Shown: positions 40,463 through 51,279, numbered from the stretch's first letter. The stretch: 64,000 nucleotides of DNA from SAR202 cluster bacterium (GCA_009392815.1 VFFS01000055.1:1-64000), one strand, 5' to 3'. Made by a program: numbers and translations. Notes: generated by a model not told the origin, from the letters alone.

Positions 40463-41710
40463 ATGAATGAGAACGTGAAAAAGAGCTACACATCTTCATG
40501 GATCACAATGGGTATCTTTGCAGCCCTAGGGATACCATCATTTATCATAGTCTTCGCTAATCTCCACTTCGATCCAGTTCTATTGGCGTTCATATTCGGT
40601 ATGGGTATTGTGGGCGGCGCCTTCCTAATATCTTGGGGTGCAGAAGCGGCCCAGGTAGACATATCTGCCTCATTTGCTATCGCTATACTTGCTTTAATCG
40701 CCATACTCCCAGAGTACGCTGTTGAAGCAGTTTTGGCATGGGATGCAGGGCAATCATACCTGGAAGCCTCCGCTGCGGGACAAGTTTTTAGTGCGGGCAG
40801 CGCCGTCACAGACGAAATGGAACGTGTGGCAGCGAACGTGACGGGTGCAAACAGGTTACTTATTGGCCTTGGCTGGTCCGCTGTAATATTAATATTTTGG
40901 CTTAAGAGGCGTTCTACTCTAAACATCAGAGGCACGATGGGACTAGAGATAATAATGCTTATAATAGCAACCCTGGTCACATTTCTTATATTCTTTATGC
41001 AGCAAGTACATATCGTCGTGGCAGTTGCTTTAATTGCACTCTACCTCGTATATCTGTGGATAAGCTCTACTAAAGAAGCAGAAGAACCTGAACTTATGGG
41101 CCCTTCTCTTGCTATTGGTGAACAGAGCAAAATAGTGAGACGCCTGCTAGTACTTGGACTGTTTCTTTATGCTGCGATAGTAATCATTGTTGCAGCCCAT
41201 CCATTCGTCCATGCACTGGTTGAAAGCGGTTTGGAACTCGGCATAGACGAATTTATCCTCATACAATGGATAGCGCCATTAGCCTCCGAATCACCCGAAA
41301 TAATAATAGCTGTGTTATTCAGTCTTAGAGCTAACGCTATTGCAGGACTCACAACCCTAATATCCGCTGAAGTCAATCAATTAACTTTGCTTGTCGGGAG
41401 CATGGTAGGTGTATTTAGCCTGTCGGCAGGAGAGTTATTACATTTTCCTCTAAATCACATGCAATCTGTCGAATTTTTATTAACAGGTGCAGTATCAGCA
41501 TTAGGTGTAATGTTTGTCATCAGCCGGGTTATTAGTTGGAAAGCAGGTCTAATACTCCTAGTATTATTTATAGCCCATTTGCCTTTCACCGACTCGTCAG
41601 AAAGACTCTATTTTACCTACATATATCTCGCCCTAGCCTTACTGTATGGAATTTACAATTTATACCTATGGAGGTCCGGAGAACTTTCAAGCAAGAATGC
41701 CTCAGATTAA
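40463..41710 (+). CDS. Sodium/calcium (cation) antiporter-like membrane protein, CaCA family
   Basis: Two alpha-repeat-like segments (LISWGAEAAQVDISASFAIAILALIAILPEYAVEAVLAW; QWIAPLASESPEIIIAVLFSLRANA). Confidence 0.78.
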   Translation: MNENVKKSYTSSWITMGIFAALGIPSFIIVFANLHFDPVLLAFIFGMGIVGGAFLISWGAEAAQVDISASFAIAILALIAILPEYAVEAVLAWDAGQSYLEASAAGQVFSAGSAVTDEMERVAANVTGANRLLIGLGWSAVILIFWLKRRSTLNIRGTMGLEIIMLIIATLVTFLIFFMQQVHIVVAVALIALYLVYLWISSTKEAEEPELMGPSLAIGEQSKIVRRLLVLGLFLYAAIVIIVAAHPFVHALVESGLELGIDEFILIQWIAPLASESPEIIIAVLFSLRANAIAGLTTLISAEVNQLTLLVGSMVGVFSLSAGELLHFPLNHMQSVEFLLTGAVSALGVMFVISRVISWKAGLILLVLFIAHLPFTDSSERLYFTYIYLALALLYGIYNLYLWRSGELSSKNASD

Positions 41711-41757
41711 CAATCTCTTGTAACTTAGACAGTGGCAATATATATCCCAATTCCTGC

Positions 41758-41832
41758 GCCCCTGTAGCTCAGCGGATAGAGCACTGGCCTCCGGAGCCAG
41801 GTGCGCGGGTTCGAGTCCCGCCGGGGGTACCA
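41758..41832 (+). tRNA. tRNA-Arg, anticodon CCG, encoded 3' CCA
   Basis: Cloverleaf folded by eye: acceptor GCCCCTG/CGGGGGT, D-stem GCTC/GAGC, anticodon stem CTGGC/GCCAG with loop CTCCGGA, T-arm GCGGG-TTCGAGT-CCCGC, A73 + CCA. Confidence 0.97.
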
Positions 41833-41879
41833 GCGACTTCCCACTCTTGATCTTCGTACTCAGTAACTGGATGAATAAC

Positions 41880-42767
41880 CTATATCTCTTCAGGAATCCA
41901 CTTGGCCGGTTGAGTCGAAAGATTTTCCATTCCAGTCTCTTTGCAAAGTTGCGAAAACAGCACCTTGTGTGCTCCTTTCCATTCCAAATCCAAAACAGTT
42001 TCAACTATTGGAACATCGAGTCTCAGCGTAGCTAACTTCTTATAGAGTGCGACATCTTTACGATGCTCTTCAAGGCTGAGACCTAAAGCAGCTGCAGACC
42101 TGACCGTTACATCCCATAATCGGTAATCTGAAGGTATCTGCTCGATATAATGATACCTAGCCAGTAGAGTAGAACTAGATTTTGCTCCCCATTTAGGTAT
42201 ACCAGGAATGCCATCAGATGTATCCCCCATTAAAGCCAAATAGTCTGGAATAGATTTCGGAGCCACACCAAATTTATTTTTTACGCCCTCTTCATCAAGC
42301 ACTCGATCCCTTCTACGATCCAAACATACTACCTTTTTACCCCTGACCGCTTGCGCCAAGTCTTTGTCAGGAGAACAAATCACTACTCTCTCTATTGAGG
42401 GATCTCTGCAATATTTTGCAGCGGCTGAACCTAGAGCATCGTCGGCCTCAAATTCCTGCATTGGCCAGCAGACAATACCCAAAGCGCTTACTGCTCTTTC
42501 AGCCAAAAGAAATTGCATTTTTAATTCCTCAGGAGTGGAAGATCCATCTTTGTAGTCAGGAAAAATTTCATTTCTAAACGATTCAACTTCGCTGTCAAAA
42601 GCAACTGCAATATGGGTGGTTTTATTAGCTCTTAACATTGAAAGTAGCGTTTGAATTAATCCTCGGACGGCGGATACATGCATTCCATCAGGAGCAATTC
42701 TGGGTGGCTGTCCAAAATGAGACCTAAACAATTCGTAGGTGCCATCGACTAAATGTACTTCTGTCAT
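41880..42767 (-). CDS. 5'-3' exonuclease (DNA polymerase I N-terminal/FEN-like), stand-alone
   Basis: VDGTYELFRSHF, FEADDALGSAAAKY, SPDKDLAQ, LMGDTSDGIPGIPKWGAKSS. Confidence 0.92.
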   Translation of the reverse strand: MTEVHLVDGTYELFRSHFGQPPRIAPDGMHVSAVRGLIQTLLSMLRANKTTHIAVAFDSEVESFRNEIFPDYKDGSSTPEELKMQFLLAERAVSALGIVCWPMQEFEADDALGSAAAKYCRDPSIERVVICSPDKDLAQAVRGKKVVCLDRRRDRVLDEEGVKNKFGVAPKSIPDYLALMGDTSDGIPGIPKWGAKSSSTLLARYHYIEQIPSDYRLWDVTVRSAAALGLSLEEHRKDVALYKKLATLRLDVPIVETVLDLEWKGAHKVLFSQLCKETGMENLSTQPAKWIPEEI

Positions 42768-42783
42768 GGAGCTTTTCGCTCAA

Positions 42784-43755
42784 CTAAAACCAATTGGACT
42801 TATCCACGATATTCATAAGTTGTTTCCCATCAGAAAATCTCTTGCAATTCTCCAGAAACAACTCTGTTCTCCTTTCTGGAAGATAAGGACCTTCTCCCGC
42901 AACATGCGGAGTAATTAAAATGCCTGGAGCAGTCCAAAGCGGATGATCTTTAGGAAGAGGTTCTATCTGAAAAACATCCAGCGCAGCTCCTCTTAGATCT
43001 CCTTCCCTGAGCCCTTCATTGAGATCATCCAAAACAACAGTAGCTCCCCTTCCAATATTTATAAAATACGCTTCATTTTTCATCTTGGAAAAGAACGTCT
43101 TGTCGAAGTAATTCTGTGTACGAGGCGTTTCAGGTACTGTACTCACGACAAAATTTGCCCTTGGAATCAAGAAATCAACTTCATCTGGATGAACAAGTTC
43201 ATCAACAAAATCCAGAGAATCTTCAACCCTTGGATCACTCGCTATCACTGTCATTCCAAAACTTTTGCATAAGCGTGCAGTTTCGGCACCTATGCCTCCA
43301 ATTCCAATTATCAACACAGTAGAATCCGGAAGATGAACAATCGGGTAGTTCGGTCTTCGCCACTCGCCTTTGATTTGATGCGGAAAATAAAGATTTAGAC
43401 CCCTTGCGAAGGCCAAAATAAAAGACAAAATATGAGTGCTTATATGGTCGTTGTAAATATCCCTTGTATTGGTCACAACGACATTGCTGCTAATCAAGTC
43501 GCTGTGATACCAGCCAGCGGGAGGCCCGGCTTGAGGGCATGCAAGCCATTTTAAATTGTTAGCATGCCTAAATATTGTAGGGCCTATATTCCCAAAAGCT
43601 GCGTCAACATCCCTAATAGACTCTATCGCTTCACCTTCTGAATCCGCTACTGTGACCTCAATATCTGGGATTAGGTTTTTCAGAGCTTCCGGCCATGTTT
43701 GTAAATTATGTTCCGGATGCCCGTCTGGAGCATAAAGTAGAAGCTTGAAACTCAT
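42784..43755 (-). CDS. D-2-hydroxyacid dehydrogenase family protein
   Basis: VLIIGIGGIGAETARLCKSFGM Rossmann motif; NIGRGATVVLDDL; ALDVFQIEPLP; TPHVAG. Confidence 0.93.
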   Translation of the reverse strand: MSFKLLLYAPDGHPEHNLQTWPEALKNLIPDIEVTVADSEGEAIESIRDVDAAFGNIGPTIFRHANNLKWLACPQAGPPAGWYHSDLISSNVVVTNTRDIYNDHISTHILSFILAFARGLNLYFPHQIKGEWRRPNYPIVHLPDSTVLIIGIGGIGAETARLCKSFGMTVIASDPRVEDSLDFVDELVHPDEVDFLIPRANFVVSTVPETPRTQNYFDKTFFSKMKNEAYFINIGRGATVVLDDLNEGLREGDLRGAALDVFQIEPLPKDHPLWTAPGILITPHVAGEGPYLPERRTELFLENCKRFSDGKQLMNIVDKSNWF

Positions 43756-43841
43756 TAATGCACACCTCGATAAATGGAGTGGCCATATCCTAGCACCGAA
43801 AGAAATATATCTCTAATCGAATATATTCGCATTTCAGATTA

Positions 43842-44822
43842 CTAGCGCGTATGAGGATTCAATACGTCACTCAAAGCATCTCCAAGCAGATTCCAACAGA
43901 GTACCAACGACCATGCAACGAACCCAGGTGCAATAAGCATCCAAGGCACAACTCTTAGTGCACTTATACTACCTGCCTCCAAAAGCATGGTCCCAAGACT
44001 TGGTCTGGGAGGCTGAATACCAAGACCAAGCCAACTAAGGATAATTTCTGTTCCTACTAGGGCCCCCATGCCCATCGACACTGTGACTATAATCGGGCCA
44101 ATAGCGTTTGGTAATAGATGGACAAAAAGAACCCTGGGGGTCGATGCCCCGGCAGCGACTGCTGCATCAACATATTGGGTCTGTTTGAGAGACAAAACTT
44201 GACCCCGAACGAGACGAGCCATCCCTATCCATGAAAAGGAAACGAGAGCTAGTGCAACAACCAAATAGTCAGCAATACCAGTCTTCACTAGACCATCCAA
44301 AAAAGTATTATCTTCTAGCCAGTAGACAACTTCCAAAACCCGTTGACGTAATGTGGCCGCCAGAATAATTACAAGCAAAATATCGGGAAAAGACGCAAAT
44401 ACTTCTCCAATCCTCATGATCATAGAATCCGTCTTTCCACCAAAGTAACCAGAGATAAGACCAAGGGAAACCCCCAAAATAAGCCCCCCTGTTACCATCG
44501 TAACAACGGTAATGACGACCGTATTTTGTATTCCCCACAATACACGGCTTAAAACATCTCTACCCTTCATGTCAGTACCAGCCCAGTGTTGTAGAGTAGG
44601 TGACTCTCTAATGTGGAGGTAGTCTTGATCGTTATATTCATATGGAGCAATCCAGGGAGCAAGAATTCCAGCAAGATATATGAGAATTATTACTCCCAGG
44701 CATACCACTGCAAGTTTTTTGCGAAGTAGTCTTTCAAATGCCCTTCTTAAATGGCCTCGATTTTCCTCAAATCCAACCAAAGGTTTGGATATTGATGAAG
44801 CACCATCGTTCACTTTATTCAC
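43842..44822 (-). CDS. ABC transporter permease, DppC/OppC type
   Basis: HWAGTDMKGRDVLSRVLWG; YVDAAVAAGASTPRVLFVHLLPN EAA-like loop. Confidence 0.93.
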   Translation of the reverse strand: MNKVNDGASSISKPLVGFEENRGHLRRAFERLLRKKLAVVCLGVIILIYLAGILAPWIAPYEYNDQDYLHIRESPTLQHWAGTDMKGRDVLSRVLWGIQNTVVITVVTMVTGGLILGVSLGLISGYFGGKTDSMIMRIGEVFASFPDILLVIILAATLRQRVLEVVYWLEDNTFLDGLVKTGIADYLVVALALVSFSWIGMARLVRGQVLSLKQTQYVDAAVAAGASTPRVLFVHLLPNAIGPIIVTVSMGMGALVGTEIILSWLGLGIQPPRPSLGTMLLEAGSISALRVVPWMLIAPGFVAWSLVLCWNLLGDALSDVLNPHTR

Positions 44823-44823
44823 C

Positions 44824-45753
44824 TCAGGAAAGCCTTATACGAGGATCGATAAAAGTGTAAGCAATATCCGCTATCAAATTTGCAATGACAAACGCTGAGG
44901 AAGTGATAATAGTAATCGCCATAATTACTGGGTAATCTCTATTAAAAATAGACTGTATTGCAAAGTCCCCCACCCCAGGAATCCCCAATATACGCTCAGT
45001 TATAAACCCTGTGGTCAGCATTCCTGCTAATGAAAACGACAAAACAGTCACTATTGGTATGAACGAGTTTCGAAGTATATGCCTGTAGTCAATTAATATA
45101 GGGTGCAAACCCTTTGAATGGGCCGTTCTTATAAAATCTCTTCCCATAACATCGAGAGTACTAGCCCTCATCAGTCTGGCAAGTCCAGCAACTCCAGGTA
45201 TACCCATAGTAATGGCAGGCACAATTATCCTAACGTCAAACAAGCCTCCCCAGCCTGAGCAAGGTACCCAACTTAACTTTAAACATAGACCCCATAAAAC
45301 CAATGGAATACTGACCATTATGGGTACCGACATGAGAACCAAGCTTACTGTAACGGCTGCCGGATCCAACCAAGTTCCTTGTTTGTGAGCAATCCAAAAA
45401 CCTAGTGGTAATCCTATAGATAAACTTACAAACATTGCGGCTAAATTGACTTGAAACGAAACCCACATTTTTGAAGCCAGCAAAGAACCTACGGATTTAC
45501 CCCGATATCTCAGACTCTCCCCAAAATCTCCCCTCAAAACACCCCACATATAGTCAGCATATTGGACAATTACAGGTCTATTTAAACCAAAGGATTCTCT
45601 TAGTCTTTCTGCGACAATCGGGTCATATTTTGTACCCATCATGACCTGAACTGGGTCGCCCGGCCCGTAGGTACCAAGAACAAATGTTACCGCTGAAACT
45701 GCAGTTAATAAAAACGGTACCCACATTATCCGCCGAAGAACAAATTGCCACAT
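44824..45753 (-). CDS. ABC transporter permease, DppB/OppB type
   Basis: GDPVQVMMG, DFIRTAHSKGLHPILIDYRHILRNSFIPIVT, GIPGVGDFAIQSIFNRDYPVI. Confidence 0.93.
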   Translation of the reverse strand: MWQFVLRRIMWVPFLLTAVSAVTFVLGTYGPGDPVQVMMGTKYDPIVAERLRESFGLNRPVIVQYADYMWGVLRGDFGESLRYRGKSVGSLLASKMWVSFQVNLAAMFVSLSIGLPLGFWIAHKQGTWLDPAAVTVSLVLMSVPIMVSIPLVLWGLCLKLSWVPCSGWGGLFDVRIIVPAITMGIPGVAGLARLMRASTLDVMGRDFIRTAHSKGLHPILIDYRHILRNSFIPIVTVLSFSLAGMLTTGFITERILGIPGVGDFAIQSIFNRDYPVIMAITIITSSAFVIANLIADIAYTFIDPRIRLS

Positions 45754-45885
45754 GTGTTCTATCCGTCACAGCTGTTGTAACTAACTAAAAATAGCCTCGT
45801 AAAAGGAGTCCAATTTAAACTCAACATTCGTGACTACTCCATATTCTGTTAGAAGCAATAACAGTGCGATCAGCTTCCCAAGAAA

Positions 45886-47628
45886 TTAATCTTGAATATA
45901 AACATGCCTCATTTTTGGCACTATCATAGGCGTGACAACATACCCCTTAACATATGGCTTGATAAGCAGATGTCTCTCTCCTGCGAACCATAACGGTAAC
46001 CATGGAGCATCAGCCACTATTGATTCCTCAGCCTGACCGTATAGCTCCATTCGCTTTACAACATCAACCTCCACCCTAGCCTCCTCCAAAATGCTGTCCA
46101 CGTCAGTGTTTGAGTATGCCCCGTTGTTATTCTCGCTTTCTGTGTGGAACAGTATATCTAAAAAGTCCTGTGGATCAGGATAATCAGCCTCCCAACCAAG
46201 ACCCCCAAAGGCCTGAAATTTTTGCCGATCTAGATCTCTAAGATATGTTGCCCATTCAACCTGTTGAATTTCAACTTCAACACCCAACACATCTAGCCAC
46301 ATATTAATGATCACCTCCAAATCAAGGTTTGGAGTCCCACCAGAACCGGGAATTGTTACTATGATTCTTGGTCTGCTAGAAGGGTCTGCATATGCAGACT
46401 CAGAAAGAAGCTTCTTGGCCAAAACTGGATCATATCTAAGGCCTTCTAAATTTTCGTTATGTCCCGGAAAACCAGGAGGAAGTATTCCATAGGCAGGAAC
46501 TACAAGATCAGCGAGAACTTCCCTAGCGATTAGTTCCTTGTCTACAGCATGATTTAATGCCTGCCTGAACTTAGGATCGTCAAATGGAGGCTGCTGAGCA
46601 TTAAAACCAATATAGGAAATTGAAAAACTAGGATTCGCCACTACCAAGTCAGAGTGTAACGGGTCACTGGGGTCTTTTATTCTTTCAAGATCAAAAAGTC
46701 CCACGCCTGTTATATCTATTTCATCGTTTTCATACATCGCCATAGATGAACCACCAGCCAGATTCATCTGAATCTTTTTTAACCCAACATCACCAAGATG
46801 ATATGCGTCGTGTCTTTCCAAAATTAATCGCTCACCAATTTTGTATTCGACTAACTTAAACGGCCCAGTACCATTGGGCTCATCAGTCCAGTTCCTCCCA
46901 CCAGATTCAACGTTTTCTCGATCCAAAACATATGCCGTCGGATATGTAAGTTTCTGCAGAAAATATGCTTTGGGGGAATCAATTTTGATCTGGATCGTCC
47001 TATCATCTACTACTGTGACGCCACTTATTTGGTCTGTCATCCCGTCCAAAACCTCTTCAACGCCAATGATATCTCCCAGATAGGTCTCGGCCACAGGTGA
47101 GGCAGTATCAGGATTAGCTGCTCGTTCTAAAGACCATTTAATGTCAGCCGCTGTAACTGGTTTACCGTTGTGAAAAACCGCCGTGTCACGTATAACGAAA
47201 GTATAAGTGAGAGAATCGGACGATATTTCAAAACTTTCCGCTAAATCCGGAACTAGATTCAAGTCTGTGTCGAAAGATACAAGCCCCCCAAATATCTCAA
47301 CGACCAGCCCTGAGGATGTTGTATCAGACGTCAGGTGAGGATCTAGTGTGGGTGGATCCGACCATAGGCGATTAAAGACACCATCTTGTCCTTCATTACC
47401 AATTGCAGACGCGTCAGCCAGAGTAAGAGGCTCAGTCTTGGTAATACCCGTTCCAGAAGTCCCTCCTGTCGCCATAGGAGACTCTTTTACTGGCTCCAAG
47501 TCAGCCGGTTGTTCCAAATCCGCAGATCCCCCACATCCGACAGCAGCAATTAAAAACACAACCACTAACCCAACTAAAAGTGGTAATTTAATTCTTGATG
47601 AGTGATTTTTATTTGACCTAATTCTCAA
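45886..47628 (-). CDS. ABC transporter substrate-binding lipoprotein, family 5
   Basis: Lipobox IAAVGC; DPPTLDPHLTSDTTSSG; FHNGKPVTAADIKWSLERAANP. Confidence 0.93.
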   Translation of the reverse strand: MRIRSNKNHSSRIKLPLLVGLVVVFLIAAVGCGGSADLEQPADLEPVKESPMATGGTSGTGITKTEPLTLADASAIGNEGQDGVFNRLWSDPPTLDPHLTSDTTSSGLVVEIFGGLVSFDTDLNLVPDLAESFEISSDSLTYTFVIRDTAVFHNGKPVTAADIKWSLERAANPDTASPVAETYLGDIIGVEEVLDGMTDQISGVTVVDDRTIQIKIDSPKAYFLQKLTYPTAYVLDRENVESGGRNWTDEPNGTGPFKLVEYKIGERLILERHDAYHLGDVGLKKIQMNLAGGSSMAMYENDEIDITGVGLFDLERIKDPSDPLHSDLVVANPSFSISYIGFNAQQPPFDDPKFRQALNHAVDKELIAREVLADLVVPAYGILPPGFPGHNENLEGLRYDPVLAKKLLSESAYADPSSRPRIIVTIPGSGGTPNLDLEVIINMWLDVLGVEVEIQQVEWATYLRDLDRQKFQAFGGLGWEADYPDPQDFLDILFHTESENNNGAYSNTDVDSILEEARVEVDVVKRMELYGQAEESIVADAPWLPLWFAGERHLLIKPYVKGYVVTPMIVPKMRHVYIQD

Positions 47629-47664
47629 TTCCTTCTCCTATAAATTAATATCAACCACTAGAAT

Positions 47665-48766
47665 TTATTCGTCTCCCACTTGAGACGTAAGATAAGCAGA
47701 TATGAAGTCGTCTATATCCCCGTCAAGAACGTCACCTGTTGATGACGTTTCTAGCCCAGTCCTATGATCCTTGACCATCTGATACGGGTGCAAGACATAA
47801 CTTCTGATCTGATTACCCCATTCAGCTGATATATGTTCACCTTTAATTTGTGCTATCTCCTCTTCCTTCTTTTTTCTTTCCAGATCCACAAGGCGTGCCG
47901 TAAGTATCCGCATTGCTATTTCACGGTTTTGATGCTGCGACCGTTCATTTTGGCAGGTAACAACAATGTTTGTTGGCACATGCGTGAGACGCACTGCCGT
48001 GGAGTTTTTCTGAACGTTTTGGCCTCCGTGTCCACCAGCTCGAAAAACATCTAATCGTATATCATCGGAATTAATATTTATATCAATACCTTCCTCCACC
48101 TTGGGCAATATTTCTGCCAGCGCAAACGATGTATGCCTAGCATGATCGTTATCAAAAGGTGAAATTCTCACAAGTCTGTGAACTCCTTTTTCAGACCGCA
48201 AATGCCCGTATGCAAAGTCTCCAGACACCTGTATAACCGCACTTTTGACTCCAGATTCTTCCCCATATGATCTATCCAAAACATCACATTGGAACCCTCT
48301 ACGTTCAGCCCATCTGGTGTACATACGAAGTAACATCGACGCCCAATCCTGGGAGTCCACTCCCCCCGCTCCAGCGTGAAGAGCAAGTATCGCATCACGT
48401 TGATCATATTCCCCCGAGAGGGTCAACTGAAATTCCATTTCAGAGAGAAGCCGGGCAATCTCGACTGTTTCATCCCTAATACTCTTGATCATTTCAGCAT
48501 CTGACTCGGCAGCCGCTAACTCCAAAAGTTCACATGCTGAATCTGATCTTTCCTGAAGAGAGTTCCAGCTAGACACTTGCTTATTCAGTAAAGCTAACTC
48601 TTTCATTTTGCCCTGTGCAAAAGAACTCACATCCCAGAAACCCGGATCCGAAGCCTCTATTTCAAGTTCTTTTATTTCGCGTTCCATGGAAGATATGTCA
48701 AAGCCGCACCATGATATGGCCGATCTTTTCGCTCAATTCAATTAACCAACTATTAAGATCCTGCAT
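47665..48766 (-). CDS. prfB: Peptide chain release factor 2 with programmed +1 frameshift (CTT TGA C at 48703-48697)
   Basis: ORF 47665-48687 has GGQNVQKNSTAVRLTHVPTNIVV; upstream 0-frame MQDLNSWLIELSEKIGHIMVRL(TGA) joins +1 frame at DISSMEREIKELEIEASDPGFWD. Confidence 0.92.
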
Positions 48767-48892
48767 TTGGTTTACTCCGCATAACATTCATACATAGCAA
48801 TTCGAGTTAGGAGTTATGATGAACCGATAAAGAGGAACGCAGCAACAATTATACCAACATTGAGACAGACTCCCCTTTACCAGTTGTTGGTT

Positions 48893-48916
48893 TCTCCCCA
48901 AATCAAATCGGGGAGA
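48893..48916. repeat. Hairpin TCTCCCC-N10-GGGGAGA with the penicillin-acylase stop codon in the loop
   Basis: Direct reading; 7-bp perfect arms. Confidence 0.65.
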
Positions 48917-51224
48917 GAAGTTGCCTGGACACAGAAGTTTCATCCACCGCCGTTTCTGTATAGCACATGTGAATGGTCTCAACTTTAGACCAAATATCTA
49001 ACTGATCCGCATAGTGAGGACTCCCAGGATGACCAGAGGAGCCGAGTGGCACGATCCAACGAGAATTATCCCAATTAGATGCGTCAAAAACATACCGCGC
49101 CACTGACATACCGGTCATTACAAATGGATTTGTATGTGCAAAACTGCCAGCCTGAGGGGTATCTCCATCTCCCCCCATAGCCACAGATGGCGGATCAAGT
49201 TTTTTAGACAGATCCGGATGATATTCTGACAGAGGATGTACTGGATTTGTATGGTGTACTCGACCCCATTCCCAACTACTAACATCCTCCCCCAAAATAT
49301 CAATTAGCCATAATATTCCATCGCTAAACGCTTTAGGTACAATACTTTCCCAAGTTTCACCTTCAGGCAACAATGATTCGTTCCTAAAATCGGCATCCGT
49401 CACAAGGTTGGAAGCGAGTTGGCTAACATGCCTCGGTGCACCTCTCCCACCCGCGATAAGAGCTTCACCAGCTAACGAACCGAAGAGATTTTGAAATACG
49501 CGGTCATGCAGTTTCAGTCTAAAAGCCGAATAAATAGTTGCGGCAGTGGAATCAGAATCCATAACACCGTTCCATTCAATCAGAATTTTCTTCGCAGACT
49601 CCTCAACGGAACCACTAGGCACAACTTCCTTTAAGATGTCCATATAAACGAGTGCAGGAATAGAAGTTCGCTCTGAGTGAATAGCCACCATGTCTTCGAC
49701 AGTAGCTTTCCTAAGTCCTAACACTCTCTCAATGATCCTTCTAGATCTGTACTCTGGAGCATATTCAAGGGCTATGTAATAAGGATAATCTTCATCCACT
49801 ATACGATTGTTGGCAGTCACTATGAATCCGTTCTCCGGATTTGTGGATCTAGGTAGCTCATCAAAGGGGATATATCCTGACCATTCATGATCTCCATCCC
49901 ATCCGGGAACAGGCAACCAAGCATTGTCCATCGACCTTATAGGAACCTTGCCTCGGTTTAAATATCTAATATCACCGTAGACATCCACAAAAACATAGTT
50001 ATTACATGGATCAACCCAATCTCGCATCGCTTCATCTGCGTCATTAATGGATGCAGCCACCATTTGGGGAATAAGAGACTGAAAACCAAGATTGGGGCCA
50101 AACGTTGATGTATAGCTAAATGCCAGTCCTTTGGTCAAATCTTCATTTTCCAGAAAAATTGGGCCATGTTTAGTTACTCTTACATCAATCGACTCAGAAT
50201 CTTGGCCAGCTACTTTTATAATTTCCTTTCTAATTTCAGCATCTACTAAAGATCCTTTCCATCTATATTTAGAGGGATCTGAGAATTCAAAATTTTCCAC
50301 AAAAATATCTTGATAGTCAGCACCTGCATGAGTAACACACCAAGCTACATTCTGGTTGTGACCAAAATGTGGAAACCCTGGTACTCCCGGAAAAGAAAGA
50401 CCAATAACATCAATGGATTCCGAAGTTACATGATTTTGATAATAGCAATTGGGAGTGTCTAGACCTCTGTGCGGATCCCCACTTAGAAGCGGTTTACCGG
50501 AATAAGTCTTAGAACCATGTAATGCCCAACTATTGCTACCAGAATCAGGAGATTCTTTCAACCATTCAATTGACTCCAAATTATTTTTAAAATGATCAAA
50601 CCCAGCGGCGGCAGGACCAGAATATTTGTTAAGTGGAGGCACAATAACAAAATGCCCTTCCTGGTACCCTCTCAACAAATCAGAAGCAATATCCGCCCCC
50701 AATTCGTTAGCCAATTGAGCACGCCATAATTTGCCTTCGAATACCCCCATCATAATGTGACGCACTTTATAGACTGCAATGCAATCTATTGGTGTCCATG
50801 GCTCTGGCGCACCTGATACTAAAGTATATTCAATGGGAAAACTTTTTGTAGATTGGATAAATGCGTTCACTCCAGATGAATAGGCTTCCAACATCTCGCG
50901 GGTTTCGACATTAAGTGCCCCATAGTCCAACTCCGCCGAAGATTTGATTTGAAACCTACGCATCATTTTGTCACTTTCCACACCACCAATGCCCACAAAT
51001 TCAGACCATCGCCCATAAGCCTGTCTTCTATCAAAATCCATATGCCACAACCTATCCTGAGCTGTCGCAAATCCCTGTCCAAAAAAGGCATCATTGTTAT
51101 TCTTAGCTCGAATATGGGGAATGCCATATTTATCTCTGACAATGGTCACTTCACTATCGATACCAGGGACGCTAATAAACGATTCCGTATCTGGAAGAGA
51201 GGAAGAGAAATTTAGATCAGCCAT
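48903..51224 (-). CDS. Penicillin acylase family (Ntn-hydrolase) protein
   Basis: VTIVRDKYGIPHIRAKNNNDAFFGQGFATAQDRLWHMDFDRR; GSNSWALHGSKT (putative nucleophile Ser). Confidence 0.92.
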   Translation of the reverse strand: MADLNFSSSLPDTESFISVPGIDSEVTIVRDKYGIPHIRAKNNNDAFFGQGFATAQDRLWHMDFDRRQAYGRWSEFVGIGGVESDKMMRRFQIKSSAELDYGALNVETREMLEAYSSGVNAFIQSTKSFPIEYTLVSGAPEPWTPIDCIAVYKVRHIMMGVFEGKLWRAQLANELGADIASDLLRGYQEGHFVIVPPLNKYSGPAAAGFDHFKNNLESIEWLKESPDSGSNSWALHGSKTYSGKPLLSGDPHRGLDTPNCYYQNHVTSESIDVIGLSFPGVPGFPHFGHNQNVAWCVTHAGADYQDIFVENFEFSDPSKYRWKGSLVDAEIRKEIIKVAGQDSESIDVRVTKHGPIFLENEDLTKGLAFSYTSTFGPNLGFQSLIPQMVAASINDADEAMRDWVDPCNNYVFVDVYGDIRYLNRGKVPIRSMDNAWLPVPGWDGDHEWSGYIPFDELPRSTNPENGFIVTANNRIVDEDYPYYIALEYAPEYRSRRIIERVLGLRKATVEDMVAIHSERTSIPALVYMDILKEVVPSGSVEESAKKILIEWNGVMDSDSTAATIYSAFRLKLHDRVFQNLFGSLAGEALIAGGRGAPRHVSQLASNLVTDADFRNESLLPEGETWESIVPKAFSDGILWLIDILGEDVSSWEWGRVHHTNPVHPLSEYHPDLSKKLDPPSVAMGGDGDTPQAGSFAHTNPFVMTGMSVARYVFDASNWDNSRWIVPLGSSGHPGSPHYADQLDIWSKVETIHMCYTETAVDETSVSRQLLSPI

Positions 51225-51279
51225 GAGTGCTCCTTCTAGTGTCGCAATTAACTTTTCAACTTTGGTTAAATTTTAAAAA

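Noticed and set aside
41536-41850. 104-aa ORF spanning the tRNA-Arg
   Set aside because: Overlaps the antiporter gene out of frame and runs through a well-formed tRNA; its tail is a translated tRNA artefact.
41702-42004. 100-aa minus ORF ending PPAGLEPAHLAPEASALSAELQGR
   Set aside because: Classic translated-antisense-tRNA artefact overlapping the exonuclease gene.
48615-48797. 60-aa plus ORF over the prfB 5' end
   Set aside because: Antisense to the RF2 leader and body, with no coding motifs.
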